64,000 nucleotides of DNA, taken from assembly GCF_032854445.1 (NCBI RefSeq), contig NC_088303.1, positions 11,975,501 to 12,039,500 of the forward strand, given 5' to 3'. Shown here piece after piece: positions 12,001-22,280 of this stretch. How positions within the stretch are numbered: position 1 is the stretch's first letter; the number at the start of each line of letters is the position of its first letter. The translations under genes were made by a program, and so were the position numbers. This stretch comes from Liolophura sinensis. Lineage: Eukaryota > Mollusca > Polyplacophora > Chitonida > Chitonidae. Below the pieces are notes generated by a model that saw only the letters and a program-made list of their open reading frames with translations, did not search any database and was not told the origin of the DNA.

Positions 12001-15000
12001 CAGCAAAGATGTATCTTATTTTTTGTGGCACTCATTTTTTCTTATTTCTCATGGGTTATCCTAAATAACTACAAGCCCTTCAAATCACTATTGTCAATCG
12101 ATACATTTTTTTATGCATATATATTAAGAAATGTATACCATAAAGCTCAGATATAATCCTCATTAAAATCCCAGTTTGTGTATGCTGAAATGTCAGAATA
12201 TCGTCATATAATGTTACTAAAGTTTAATGATGTATGAAAAGCCAGTAGAGCCAGTCATCTTCATTGTGCTGATCATTTCCCTTCAGAATGCCTTGGACCA
12301 TGAGGAGAACCTGTTACCCCTGGGGTACCACCTTGCTCGTATGCCCGTCGACCCCCATGTGGGCAAGATGATTCTGTTTGGGGCAATGTTCTGTTGCTTG
12401 GACCCTGTATTGACCGTGGCTGCCAGTCTGGGTTTTAAGGATGCCTTCACGATTCCACTGGTCTGTTAATAGTCTGAAATTATACTGTATACATGTGCGT
12501 ATCATTACCTTGCATTCTCACATGTGTTTTTGTGAGAAAAGGAAAAACAGATGATTCTGTTTGAGGCGATGTTCTGCTGCTTGGACCCTATATTGACTGT
12601 GGCTGCCAGTCTGGGTTTTAAGGATGCCTTCACGATTCCACTGGTCTGTTAATAGTCTGAAATTATACTGTATACATGTGCGTATCATTACCTTGCATTC
12701 TCACATGTGTTTTTGTGAGAAAAGGAAAAACAGATGATTCTGTTTGGGGCGATGTTCTGCTGCTTGGACCCTGTATTGACCGTGGCTGCCAGTCTGGGTT
12801 TTAAAGATGCCTTCACGATTCCACTGGTCTGTTAATAGTCTGAAATTATACTGTATACATGTGCGTATCATTACCTTGTATTCTCACATGTGTTTTTGTG
12901 AGAAAAGGAAAAACAGATGATTCTGTTTGGGGTGATGTTCTGCTGCTTGGACCCTGTATTGACCGTGACTGCCAGTCTGGGTTTTAAAGATGCCTTCACG
13001 ATTCCACTGGTCTGTTAATAGTCTGAAATTATACTGTATACATGTGCGTATCATTACCTTGCATTCTCACATGTGTTTTTGTGAGAAAAGGAAAAACAGA
13101 TGATTCTGTTTGGGGCAATGTTCTGCTGCTTGGACCCTGTATTGACCGTGGCTGCCAGTCTGGGTTTTAAGGATGCCTTCACGATTCCACTGGTCTGTTA
13201 ATAGTCTGAAATTATACTGTATACATGTGCGTATCATTACCTTGCATTCTCACATGTGTTTTTGTGAGAAAAGGAAAAACAGATGATTCTGTTTGGGGCG
13301 ATGTTCTGCTGCTTGGACCCTGTATTGACCGTGGCTGCCAGTCTGGGTTTTAAGGATGCCTTCACGATTCCACTGGTCTGTTAATAGTCTGAAATTATAC
13401 TGTATACATGTGCGTATCATTACCTTGCATTCTCACATGTGTTTTTGTGAGAAAAGGAAAAACAGATGATTCTGTTTGGGGCGATGTTCTGTTGCTTGGA
13501 CCCTGTATTGACCGTGGCTGCCAGTCTGGGTTTTAAAGATGCCTTCACGATTCCACTGGTCTGTTAATAGTCTGAAATTATACTGTATACATGTGCGTAT
13601 CATTACCTTGCATTCTCACATGTGTTTTTGTGAGAAAAGGAAAAACAGATGATTCTGTTTGGGGTGATGTTCTGCTGCTTGGACCCTGCATTGACCGTGG
13701 CTGCCAGTCTGGGTTTTAAAGATGCCTTCACGATTCCACTGGTCTGTTAATAGTCTGAAATTATACTGTATACATGTGCGTATCATTACCTTGCATTCTC
13801 ACATGTGTTTTTGTGAGAAAAGGAAAAACAGATGATTCTGTTTGGGGTGATGTTCTGTTGCTTGGACCCTGTATTGACCGTGGCTGCCAGTCTGGGTTTT
13901 AAAGATGCCTTCACGATTCCACTGGTCTGTTAATAGTCTGAAATTATACTGTATACATGTGCGTATCATTACCTTGCATTCTCACATGTGTTTTTGTGAG
14001 AAAAGGAAAAACAGATGATTCTGTTTGGGGCGATGTTCTGCTGCTTGGACCCTGTATTGACTGTGGCTGCCAGTCTGGGTTTTAAAGATGCCTTCACGAT
14101 TCCACTGGTCTGTTAATAGTCTGAAATTACACTGTATACATGTACGTATCATTACCTTGCATTCTCACATGTGTTTTTGTGAGAAAAGGAAAAACAGATG
14201 ATTCTGTTTGGGACGATGTTCTGCTGCTTGGACCCTGTATTGACTGTGGCTGCCAGTCTGGGTTTTAAAGATGCCTTCACGATTCCACTGGTCTGTTAAT
14301 AGTCTGAAATTATACTGTATACACGTGCATATCATTACCTTGCATTCTCACATGTGTTTTTGTGAGAAAAGGAATGAAGAATGGAGGGTACTTGAGGTAT
14401 GAGGTTACTTAATACAGTGAAATCCTCATATTTCCTGATCATTTAACTGCTCACAACAACTGCATTGATATTTGTTCTTCAGAGATATTGAACGTCACAA
14501 GATGCATAATTCTAAGTTTTTCTTGAGTGCCTAAACTGCTATAGTATAAAAGATGTATTAGGTAGAGATATTGAGCCAGAAAACAGCCTCCTGACGCTAC
14601 ACAAGGAGAATTGCCTGTGTTGTCCAAACTGGTAAAGAGCATATTAGGATAATGGTACATATTCTCATGAGGTTGAACTGTGTACATTGATTTCCCAGGG
14701 CAAAGAGAAGGAAGCAGATAGAAGGAGAAAAGAGCTGTCCAAAGACAGTAAAAGTGATCACATCCTCCTCATTAATGCTTTTCAGGTAAGCTGACGAATC
14801 AGTATGTTAAAGCTTGGGTGCACATACACTTATCTGGATGTTTTGTGGCAGCTCAGTATGTAAATCATTTGTTACCATGGTACGTGTATTTACGTGTTCA
14901 TGTAATGTTACTCAGGGTTCGTGAAAAAATTCTTGATTTACCAATACCTATATCCTGTTGAAATGTTTATGTAATTTTGGTACCCATCTAAATTTAAGCT

Positions 15001-18000
15001 TATTTCCACACTTTACAGGCATGTACAATTTAACATGTAAAGCTTGTAAGTAAAAGTCAGGTAGGTTGAAGACTTGAAATCATGATATGCTTGTGTATTC
15101 AGGGTTGGGAGAGGGCGAAATCGAGGGGGACAGATCGCCAGTACTGCTGGGACAACTTCCTGTCAGCTAACACATTACGAGTAAGTCACTAAGTACTGTG
15201 GACAGAGGAGCCCACGTGAATCACAGGATCTCATTGGCTGAACTGTCTGTATGGTATCTGGTGGGACCACTAACCCATTACCAGTGAGGTTGTATGTTTG
15301 TAGCCAGCTCCAGAGCCTGTTACCGGGGAGGTTGTATGTTTGTAGCCAGCTCCAGAGCCTGTTACCGGGAGGTTGCATGTTTGTAGCCAGCTCCAGAGCC
15401 TGTTACCGGGGAGGTTGCATGTTTGTAGCCAGCTCCAGAGCCTGTTACCGGGGAGGTTGCATGTTTGTAGCCAGCTCCAGAGCCTGTAACCAAGGAGGTT
15501 GTATGTTTGTAGCCAGCTCCAGAGCCTGTAACCAAGGAGGTTGTATGTTTTTAGCCAGCTCCAGAGCCTGTAACCGGGGAGGTTGTATGTTTGTAGCCAG
15601 CTCCAGAGCCTGTAACTGGGGAGGTTGTATGTTTGTAGCCAGCACCAGAGCCTGTTACCGGGGAGGTTGTATGTTTGTAGCCAGCTCCAGAGCCTGTTAC
15701 CGGGGAGGTTGCATGTTTGTAGTCAGCTCCAGAGCCTGTTACCGGGGAGGTTGCATGTTTGTCGCCAGCTCCAGAGCCTGTTACCGGGGAGGTTGCATGT
15801 TTGTAGCCAGCTCCAGAGCCTGTAACCAAGGAGGTGGTATGTTTGTAGCCAGCTCCAGAGCCTGTAACCAAGGAGGTTGTATGTTTTTAGCCAGCTCCAG
15901 AGCCTGTAACCGGGGAGGTTGTATGTTTGTAGCCAGCACCAGAGCCTGTAACCGGGGAGGTTGTATGTTTGTAGCCAGCACCAGAGCCTGTTACCGGGGA
16001 GGTTGTATGTTTGTAGCCAGCTCCAGAGCTTGTTACCGGGGAGGTTGTATGTTTGTAGCCAGCTCTAGATCCTGTTACCACAGAGGTTGTGTGTTTGTAG
16101 CCAGCTCCAGAGCCTGTTGTCAGCGAGGTTGTGTGTTTGACAGTCAGAGGCTGCTCCTAGAATTTCCAAGATATAGAATTTGATGTAGTGTATTTCTCTT
16201 AAAGACATTTGTTTGTTTGGAATCGTTTACATTTAATCAACTTTATTATATACACAAATTTTGGGCATATTTTTTGCTATCGTATATTTTTCTTTAAGGT
16301 GTATATTATCATTGTAGATGCTTGGTGACATGAAGAAACAGTTTATGGAGCTTCTGAAGGATTTAGGCTTTGTAAATAGTCGTAGTCCTAAAGAAGAAAC
16401 CAGCAATATTAACTCAGGTATGACAAGAGCTGCATTCCTGTGCTTTTGTAAGAAAAAAATCAGAAAGCAGTACTTTCCAATAATAAATTGGAAAAAAACT
16501 GAATTTACTATCGATGTTTAACTGTAGATTTAACTTGTTGTAAAATGTAAATGTTAGATGTACTCTGCATTTTTACAGGTTATTGAGTGTAGAGGAGTTC
16601 TGCTTTTGCATGGTGCTGAAGCTTTTGATTGTTGTCTTCAGGTAATTATGGCCTAATTAAGGCTGTGATTTGTGCTGGACTCTACCCAAATGTGGCCAAA
16701 ATCTCAAAGTCTCCCAATCCTCATTCTAAAGGCTTCAGGTATGTCATGCGTATCTTCAGATGTATTTAGAGATTTTTGTCCCAAGATAACATTAACATTC
16801 CAAACTGCATAAATAGATACTGGGTGATTTCCATCACGAAAAACCATGGAAATAAGAAAACTTACTCCTACATCTTATATCCTAATACACCAACTCACCA
16901 ATGCTTTCTCATTGGTGTATATTGAATGTATATTCAATCTGTACAAATCTTTTTGATATGTTCACTAGTGAAGATAACGATACATATTTGTGGTAGGCCA
17001 AGATTTAGGCCTGAGTCATGCCATACCTACATGTAAGACCTAGAAGTCTGCAATGTTGGTACAATAGACTCTCTGTAAACCAACCGCACTCGGGACAGAA
17101 CAGAAATGTCGGTTTAGACAAAATGTCGGTGTATTAAACATGGGCAAGAAGCATACAACAACAACATGTGTATTGTACATACACATACGTTTAATTAAAT
17201 TTGTTAAGAGCACAGTGATGCAACAAACTATGGAGAGAACCTGATCTGTACTATACTTTAGTACGTACGCATAATTATCTTACAAAAAATCGATCCAGGA
17301 TAGATTGTTGCATCTTCATGCGCTGGCAGACTATCATCTCTTCAGTGAAGGAGATAATGATTGGGATGTGACCCAACAACCGCTGGTCTTTTGCTGCAGA
17401 AAAATTCCTCAGCATTCGTAAATTTATGTTTGAATGTTTTGTAAGCTTGGATAAGTTGAACTTAATCACTCAAGTTCATTTCCACATGGTGACGCTTCGC
17501 TGGTCTGCAGGCCATGGTCGGATGTTGTCAGGGCATTAGCAGGGGAAATTGTGACGGCAACTGTTGTTTGAGACATTTTTATTCAGTCACTGAGCTACTT
17601 AGTGTCGGACTCATCTTTCACTCAAAGTGTGGCTAAACTCTGGTACTCCTGTACAGTAAAAAGACAGGAGATCACCACCTGCTGAAGTAGGCAGAGTTCA
17701 CATAAGCAGATTATCTCCCTTCCCACTGATTTTCAGTCACCTGGCCAGCAGGCAAGTTCAAGCCAAACTCGGACTCCATCAGACGTCATGTGACACACTG
17801 CGTCGGATTAGACAAGACAGATTAACACACACTGGAAATGTTTGTGCTACAAACCACTGTCAGTGTTCAGAATAGACAAAGAGTCGGTTTATTGAAGGCA
17901 ATTAACATTATACTCAAATGGAGCAGAAGACGGACCACAAAATGTTGTCAATTTTGACAAGATGTCAGTTAATTAAGATGTCATTGTCCACTGTACATCT

Positions 18001-19372
18001 TAGGCTTGGTGTGCATCATAAGCAGATGGACAGGTCTATATCCACATTTTAAATGTACAACGTGGTGGGATGTTATGTCTGGTGTCTTCTATATTGTATT
18101 CTACTGAGGCAGCACCATACAGATTTCGGGATGGGAAAAAGTCTGCTTCATTGTCATGATTTGACAGAAATTTTGCTGAATGTAATGTTTAATAATCTGT
18201 TAAAAAAAAACAGATGTAAATCATAGATAAAAGAATGATGTAAGGTGGTGACTACAATTCTGTAATCTGAATAATGTTGATGTTTGTTTCTTTCTTCCTA
18301 GACCAACACTTTTTTGTACCAAAACTGACAGAAGAGTTACTCTCCATCCTAAATCTGTAAATGCCAATGAGAAAGTGTTTGAATCAAAATGGTTCATATT
18401 TCATCAAAAGTTGAAAACAAATTCGGTAAGTGAATGACTGGTAAGAATAAAGCTGGACTAAGTCACTGGTTTATTGCATATACTTTGTAGAGTCTGGCAC
18501 ACTTCTGTGATGCCGTGTTCTACTGATCTGAAGTTTCATACATGTGCATGCATGCTCAAGCTTCGGAACATCAAAGTTTGCACCACTTATCATGACATGA
18601 CCTTTAATGTATGCACGTGTAAAAGAAATGGTGAGGGAAAGGAAATTGTTGACTATAAAATTCTGTTGAATTATAAGGCTTAATAATGCTCATATTGAAT
18701 TGGTGTGCTATTAATGACATGTACAATAATTCACAAAGACATTCATGATAAAAGAAAAATTTTGATATTGGAAGGGTTCTTCTATCGGATTAATGATATT
18801 AAATTCACTGTACATTTTACTTTCACAGATAAACCTTCATGACTGCTCGATGGTAGCACCTTACCCTCTCCTGTTCTTTGGGGGTGACATTGACATCCGC
18901 AGGGACCGAGAACAAGACTGCGTTGCAGTGGACGACTGGATACTGTTCAGAGCTTCACCTAGCATAGCCAAGCTTGTCATTGTAAGTAACTGTACATGCA
19001 TACAAAGACAGATGACAAAAGTAGCAGGGTTTATTGCCTTCATTTTATCATTATATTTTATCTTTATATTTTAAATGTCATGCATTTGAATTCTTTGAAA
19101 CCTGAAATATGAAAGATTTAGTGATACAGTGAACGTTATCACATTGATATTTTTGGAAAATTTAATTTGACATTGAGTTGTTTATTTTCCAGGACTTAAG
19201 ACGTGAACTCGACCGTGTGCTGGAAGAAAAGATTTCTAAACCAGGCCCAACAACATGGGATAAAAAGACTAAAGAGGGAGCTGTGATGAGGGCGATTGTT
19301 GACCTGATCTCCATGGAGGATGATCTCTATCTCCAGGGAGGGTCAAGTGGAGGGGGCGCCAACTGGAGATAA
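19..19372 (+). CDS. DHX36: DHX36-type DEAH-box RNA/DNA helicase, C-terminal 16 exons (5' part outside window)
   Basis: Family role (known): 3'-5' DEAH/RHA helicase that resolves G-quadruplex RNA and DNA. Exons, all GT-AG with matching phases: 19-100, 2740-2865, 3586-3688, 5644-5731, 8292-8412, 8704-8847, 9596-9713, 11473-11571, 12287-12460, 14699-14785, 15103-15180, 16318-16417, 16642-16738, 18302-18425, 18829-18981, 19193-19372. They give about 623 residues, the length expected for the C-terminal part of a roughly 1000-residue DHX36. Visible motifs: RecA2 strand [11 protein letters not shown] (exon 4), motif [19 protein letters not shown] (exons 5-6), motif [10 protein letters not shown] (end of exon 6), then the winged-helix/ratchet region ([28 protein letters not shown]), and the OB-fold region with LLFFGGDI and [13 protein letters not shown]. 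The order and sequence follow vertebrate DHX36 rather than DHX9 or DHX57. The N-terminal RSM and RecA1 domains lie upstream of the window. Odd points: the C-terminus is glycine-rich ([11 protein letters not shown]), the exon 9 donor is weak (GTCTGT), and five tandem arrays occupy its introns. Confidence 0.95.
101..2739 (+). other. Helicase intron 1 (first intron in window)
   Basis: It runs from donor GTAATG at 101 to the acceptor TTCAG ending at 2739. Apart from the SINE fragment near 399-460 I see AT-rich unique sequence, a CT run near 1526 and short open frames with no recognisable protein. Confidence 0.8.
399..460 (+). repeat. SINE family A fragment (central part)
   Basis: CCTGCTGATGGTTGTGGGTT followed by TCCC, GGCTCTTCCCGGTTTCC and CACCATAATG. 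This matches the central part of the better copies at 3775 and 59625. No head or tail is present. Confidence 0.6.
3775..4018 (+). mobile_element. tRNA-derived SINE, family A, near-complete copy
   Basis: It contains a B-box-like GTGTTCAAGTCC, then AGCTCATGCTGGCTTCCTCT, TGGGAAGGTCTGCCAGCAG, TCGTGGGTTTCCC, GGTTTCCTCCCACC, AATGCTGGCTGCTGTTGTAT, AAGTGAAACATTCTTGAGTA and an AT-rich tail ATCAAATAAAT. Lies in helicase intron 3 just upstream of the 50-bp array. Confidence 0.75.
4150..5550 (+). repeat. 50-bp minisatellite in helicase intron 3, about 28 copies
   Basis: Direct repeats of 50 bp with core GTGTACTAAACCTGAAGGAT, then CAACCTAAGTAGAGTGACAT and GAACAGTTGT. Copies are more divergent toward 4150 and at 5500-5560. 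It ends about 95 bp before exon 4. Higher-order blocks of 150 and 250 bp are visible inside. No spacers of unique sequence occur, so it is not a CRISPR array. Confidence 0.95.
6625..7885 (+). repeat. 62-64-bp minisatellite in helicase intron 4, about 20 copies
   Basis: Each unit contains AAGGCATGAATGACCAGGTG, TAATCAAGTATTTTCTCCTG and TCCACATTTACACAGATTCC. Length differs by the presence of an extra AT in ACACATAG versus ACACAG. Degenerate relatives continue at about 8100-8291 up to the exon 5 acceptor, beyond an inserted MITE-like element. The minus-strand open frames of 68-114 codons here are by-products of the repeat. Confidence 0.95.
7892..8100 (-). mobile_element. MITE-like element, family D, copy 1 (inverted), nested in the 62-bp array
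   Basis: The sequence runs from AAATGACCTAAAATTACACCC to TGGTCATTTAGGATAG. Its reverse complement closely follows the copies at 24221 and 58036: a GCCCATTTTTC block, a TTCTGAGAGTTCTAT block, a CAGCACAAAAAATAATATTT block and GTGACATTTATT. Ends are inverted (TGACCTAAAA / TTTAGGTCA-like). Array units lie on both sides, so insertion came after the array formed. Confidence 0.7.
8100..8291 (+). repeat. Degenerate 62-bp units leading into the exon 5 acceptor
   Basis: Three diverged units begin near 8104, 8168 and 8228 (GCAAGGCATAAAGGACCAG, GCAAGGCATAAACAAAG, GGCAAGGGCGTACATGACG). Each is followed by a pyrimidine-rich run. The last run is the real polypyrimidine tract and AG (8290-8291) of helicase exon 5. 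Confidence 0.7.
9714..11472 (+). other. Helicase intron 7
   Basis: Intron of about 1.76 kb from GTAAGT at 9714 to AG at 11472. Besides the 149-bp TIR element it holds AT-rich unique sequence. A 130-codon open frame (10149-10541) and nearby short frames show no recognisable domain and are not supported as genes. Confidence 0.75.
9987..10135. mobile_element. 149-bp element with terminal inverted repeats
   Basis: Left end TACAGTCAAACC (9987-9998) and right end GGGTTGACTGTA (10124-10135) are inverted copies with one mismatch. The ends begin and finish with TA, as in Tc1/mariner-like MITEs. No coding capacity. It lies in helicase intron 7. Confidence 0.6.
11580..11868 (+). repeat. 23-bp minisatellite in helicase intron 8, about 12 copies
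   Basis: Unit is near GATAGGCACACACAGAACTG plus TCT. It starts right after the exon 8 donor at 11572; central units (11700-11830) are nearly identical and the outer ones are diverged. Because 23 is not a multiple of three, all three frames cycle, which gives the overlapping minus-strand open frames with VCAYQT/VPIRQF repeats. These are not genes. Confidence 0.9.
12368..14374 (+). repeat. 183-bp tandem array, 11 copies of exon 9 end + donor + intron start
   Basis: Units start at 12368 and every 183 bp after (12551, 12734, 12917, 13100, 13283, 13466, 13649, 13832, 14015, 14198). The first unit begins inside genuine helicase exon 9. Each has 93 nt of exon sequence starting ATGATTCTGTTTGG and ending at the CTG|GTCTGT donor, then 90 nt of intron ending GGAAAAACAG. 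The last copy diverges after 14374. All 11 exon parts stay open (31 codons), with a handful of substitutions such as Ala/Val/Thr at the GAM position. The intron halves are about as similar as the exon halves, so recent amplification or gene conversion explains the conservation without selection. Confidence 0.95.
15280..16135 (+). repeat. 42-bp minisatellite in helicase intron 11, about 20 copies
   Basis: Unit is GTTGTATGTTTGTAGCCAGC, TCCAGAGCCTGTTACCGGGG, AG. The 42-bp length equals 14 codons, so the array is open in several frames on both strands, including a 310-codon plus-strand frame with the repeat [14 protein letters not shown]. Edge units are the most diverged. It lies between coding exons 11 and 12 of the helicase, whose exons join correctly without it. 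Confidence 0.95.
17060..17995. mobile_element. Possible non-autonomous DNA transposon in helicase intron 13
   Basis: The left edge TACAATAGAC (17060) and the reverse complement of the right edge TACAGTGGAC (17995) resemble each other. Both sub-terminal regions carry related words (AATGTCGGTTTAGACAAAATG on the left, ATGTTGTC / GACAAGATGTC on the right). The roughly 936-bp interior has no recognisable transposase. The assignment is tentative. Confidence 0.35.
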
Positions 19373-20189
19373 TGAACGAGTGGTATATAGGCACTGGACT
19401 GTGCAGGATTGTGACATCTTCAGAATAGGGCCAACGTCAGCAAAATGTAGACATGTAGGCTGGAAGAGTGAATGGAAAAGCTTTAGACTGCCAGGTGGTC
19501 AAAGAATTGATGAATGAATATGCTTCTGATGGCTACCTTGATTGCAGCTTTGAAATCTGACAAGGAACTGGAGTGACAGCAGATTAACTGGACCTTCATA
19601 GACAGGAGTTCTGTTCCAGCTTCAGCTTTGGTGCACCTGGATTGTCTGCTCCAGTCTATGATGAATTAAACCCGAACCTACAAGTCCCAAGTTTAATTTA
19701 GTTGCTTCTTGTTGTCCCACCAAAGGGAACCTGTAGGTTATGGAAGGGTTAGCGTCATCCGTCATGCAGAAGTTGTGTTGACAACAATTTGACTACACCT
19801 CAACCAATTACATGTACCTGCAGTCATTGCCTCCTGTTGCTCTCACAAGACCATGAAACACAGAACAGTTGGAATGGCCTGTCAGGATTGTGGTTATTCA
19901 GTATTGGTGCTGTGCATTATCTACGTACATTCTAGCAGGGGGTGGAAACAGACCAAATCGGCCATAAACATTTGTTTTCATGTGCGTGAATCAACCTTTA
20001 ATCTGGAATGGGATGGGCCATGTTTGAGAGGCCCACAAATACGATGTTACGCCACTCACACTTCACGTTCATATGTTCAGTGACTGCACTGCACAGCACG
20101 TAACTCGCTGTACAACAGTCATATTCAACCTGCATATTCTTGTCTTGACAGTTTAATACTTGTGCGGTATTTATTACTTCTTAGAATAC

Positions 20190-20195
20190 AATAAA
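20190..20195 (+). terminator. Candidate poly(A) signal of the helicase gene
   Basis: AATAAA about 820 nt after the stop codon at 19372, in AT-rich sequence. It is the first canonical hexamer I noticed downstream of the stop. Cleavage site not visible. Confidence 0.6.
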
Positions 20196-21639
20196 GCAAA
20201 TCAACACAATATTTATGAAATGCTGTCATCAGGACTTAAATCATTCATTCAGTGCATGTAAAAACGAGCTTCACTTCATCGTTGTGAAAGAATACTCTTT
20301 CAGTTTGAATGTACAGGATGTGGAATGGAATTAATCGTGTCTACTTTCATGAAGGTTCATCTACCTTATGAAATTGACACTCAAAAAAGATTGGTTTTAT
20401 TGCTTACTTACATTAGGCTTGATGTAACTTTTGACAGGGGCTCATGGACCCAGTCTTGGTATGTACAGGTATATATAGCTATGCCTGACTGAATGACACC
20501 AGACACAATACCCAAGGGTATAGTATGAAGTCTGACACCAACTCGACCACTGCTTAGCATACATATTCTCTTCTGCTGAACCTCACGTCTGTTAGGGAAG
20601 TTCCATGGCTCGGATGTTTGGGTATTGGGTATGGCCAGACTGGGGATTGAACCCTATACAAGGCTCACACGTTACCACTTGACAGCATTCTGTTGCTTTA
20701 CCAGCTCCACCAACAACCTCTGAGAATAAGTCACCATATGTTGTTACAGCTTGTCACAGACCCTGTCCTTCAAAGATTTTTTCACACCAAATGTGCTAAT
20801 AGAAGATCCATTATGCCATATACAAGACGAGGCCTTAGGTTTGCTTGCAAAGCGAAAATGCTAACAGTAGAAATCCTGCAATGCATGTACAGCCAATGAT
20901 TGCCAGGAATGATGATCAATATTATTACTTTTCTGGATTGGTCTTCACAGTTAATTCATCTTTTCGCCCCGCAAGTGATACCCCAAGCTTAATGAAAAAT
21001 GTTGTCAAATGTGAAGCAGACTTTGCCAAAGGATAGTTTTATTAATTCGCCTGTGTCTTTTTTTTTTTTTGTGTCAATCATGTACTCAAGAATTTTCCAC
21101 ATGCGATATAGAAGATGGCATTCAGTCTTAAGGATAGGATGGAGGAAACTGGTGTACATGGGGTAAATCTCTGACCGTCAACATGTTATTGACACACTTT
21201 TCTACAGAATTACGTACACACCTATATACCATATATAATCAACTGCTTATTATTATTATGAACACTTGGCAAACAGAGATGTGAGAATATAAAAATTCTC
21301 TGTTCAAGTCAGGTATTGAACCCACACTTTGGGTATCTGCAGTTTGTAAGTCACACACATCACAATTGAGCCCTGCAATACTCCCCTGAGCATACATCTA
21401 CAGTTAGTTTCAAGCAAAACATGCCATGAGACAATATTTTCTTGGGTCATTGTTTTTTTTTTTCACGTATAAACATACAAAGTTTTGAAAGCAGGGATGG
21501 ATTTACATATGTTTAATGTAACACATACATACATATGCAGTCCAGTCTACAACTTCTAGGTCTATACTGTAGTAGAAAAAGTAGTGTGAATTTTTATGCA
21601 TAATCAGTTCATTTTCAAGCAAGTTTACAAGACCTGTGG

Positions 21640-21812
21640 CTCACTTGTCTTTGGTGCTCAGTGAAGCACCACTAGATAAAAGAGCAGTGGAAATTCATCC
21701 TGCAACAGGAGGCACATTACATGCACTCTAAGGACTCCTTTATCGTCATGTGGCTGAAAAATTGTTAAGTATGACATTAAACCCTAAGCACTCACTCACT
21801 CACTCACAAGAC
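21640..21812 (+). mobile_element. SINE family B, 3' portion
   Basis: Shares CAGTGAAGCACCACTAGATA, AAAGAGCAGTGG, ATTACATGCACTC, GAAAAATTGTTAAGTATGAC and a CACTCACTCACTCAC tail with the fuller copy at 48838-49172. Confidence 0.7.
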
Positions 21813-22154
21813 CAGTTTCACCTTAGCAGTCTAGTCCTTTGATACCGAGACAATCTAATGCATCTACTTGGACTGAAAATCAAGAACCTGAGTCATTGGC
21901 TTATGTCTAGTATTTCAAGCAGTATTTCACATACATGTATATGCAATTGCAGGTACTCGTAGATGTACATGCAACTTCAACGTACATGTACATGCATATA
22001 GAAAGTGTCTAATATATATACCATAGTTCCGAGAAGCACTTCAAAAAATTTTGATCCGATAACAAGGCTACCAAAGAACCTGCCTGTAGAAGTCACACAA
22101 ATATCAGACATGATTGTGGTGAACCAAGAAAATAGCTGAAATTTACTATCATAG

Positions 22155-22280
22155 CCCAAAAAGGCCGGGGTCCAAGGGCCGCCTAGGCGCCGGAAGCTAG
22201 AAAAATCTGCGGAAAACAGGTAAATTAATCGAAACTGAACAAAGAAAAAGCGGAATTCCGCTAAAAAGCGGAAAAAAAAT
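22155..22280. repeat. GC-rich repeat fragment of unknown family
   Basis: GGCCGGGGTCCAAGGGCCGC, CTAGGCGCCGG and a GCGGAATTCCGC palindrome followed by AAAAAGCGG, set in strongly AT-rich surroundings. The composition break suggests an inserted element. I cannot name the family. Confidence 0.4.

Noticed and set aside
12368-14374. Assembly artefact explaining the 183-bp array
   Set aside because: Copies differ by scattered substitutions and the unit length is constant, so simple duplication of one read or contig edge is unlikely. Copy number could still be wrong.
15280-16135. G-quadruplex array in the 42-bp repeat
   Set aside because: Only one GGGG run per 42 bp plus a GG. Loops would be too long for a canonical quadruplex.
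15251-16183. 310-codon plus-strand open frame encoding a cysteine-rich 14-residue repeat
   Set aside because: It is the 42-bp intronic minisatellite read in one frame. The unit length is divisible by three, so frames on both strands are open, and the flanking helicase exons splice in frame without it.
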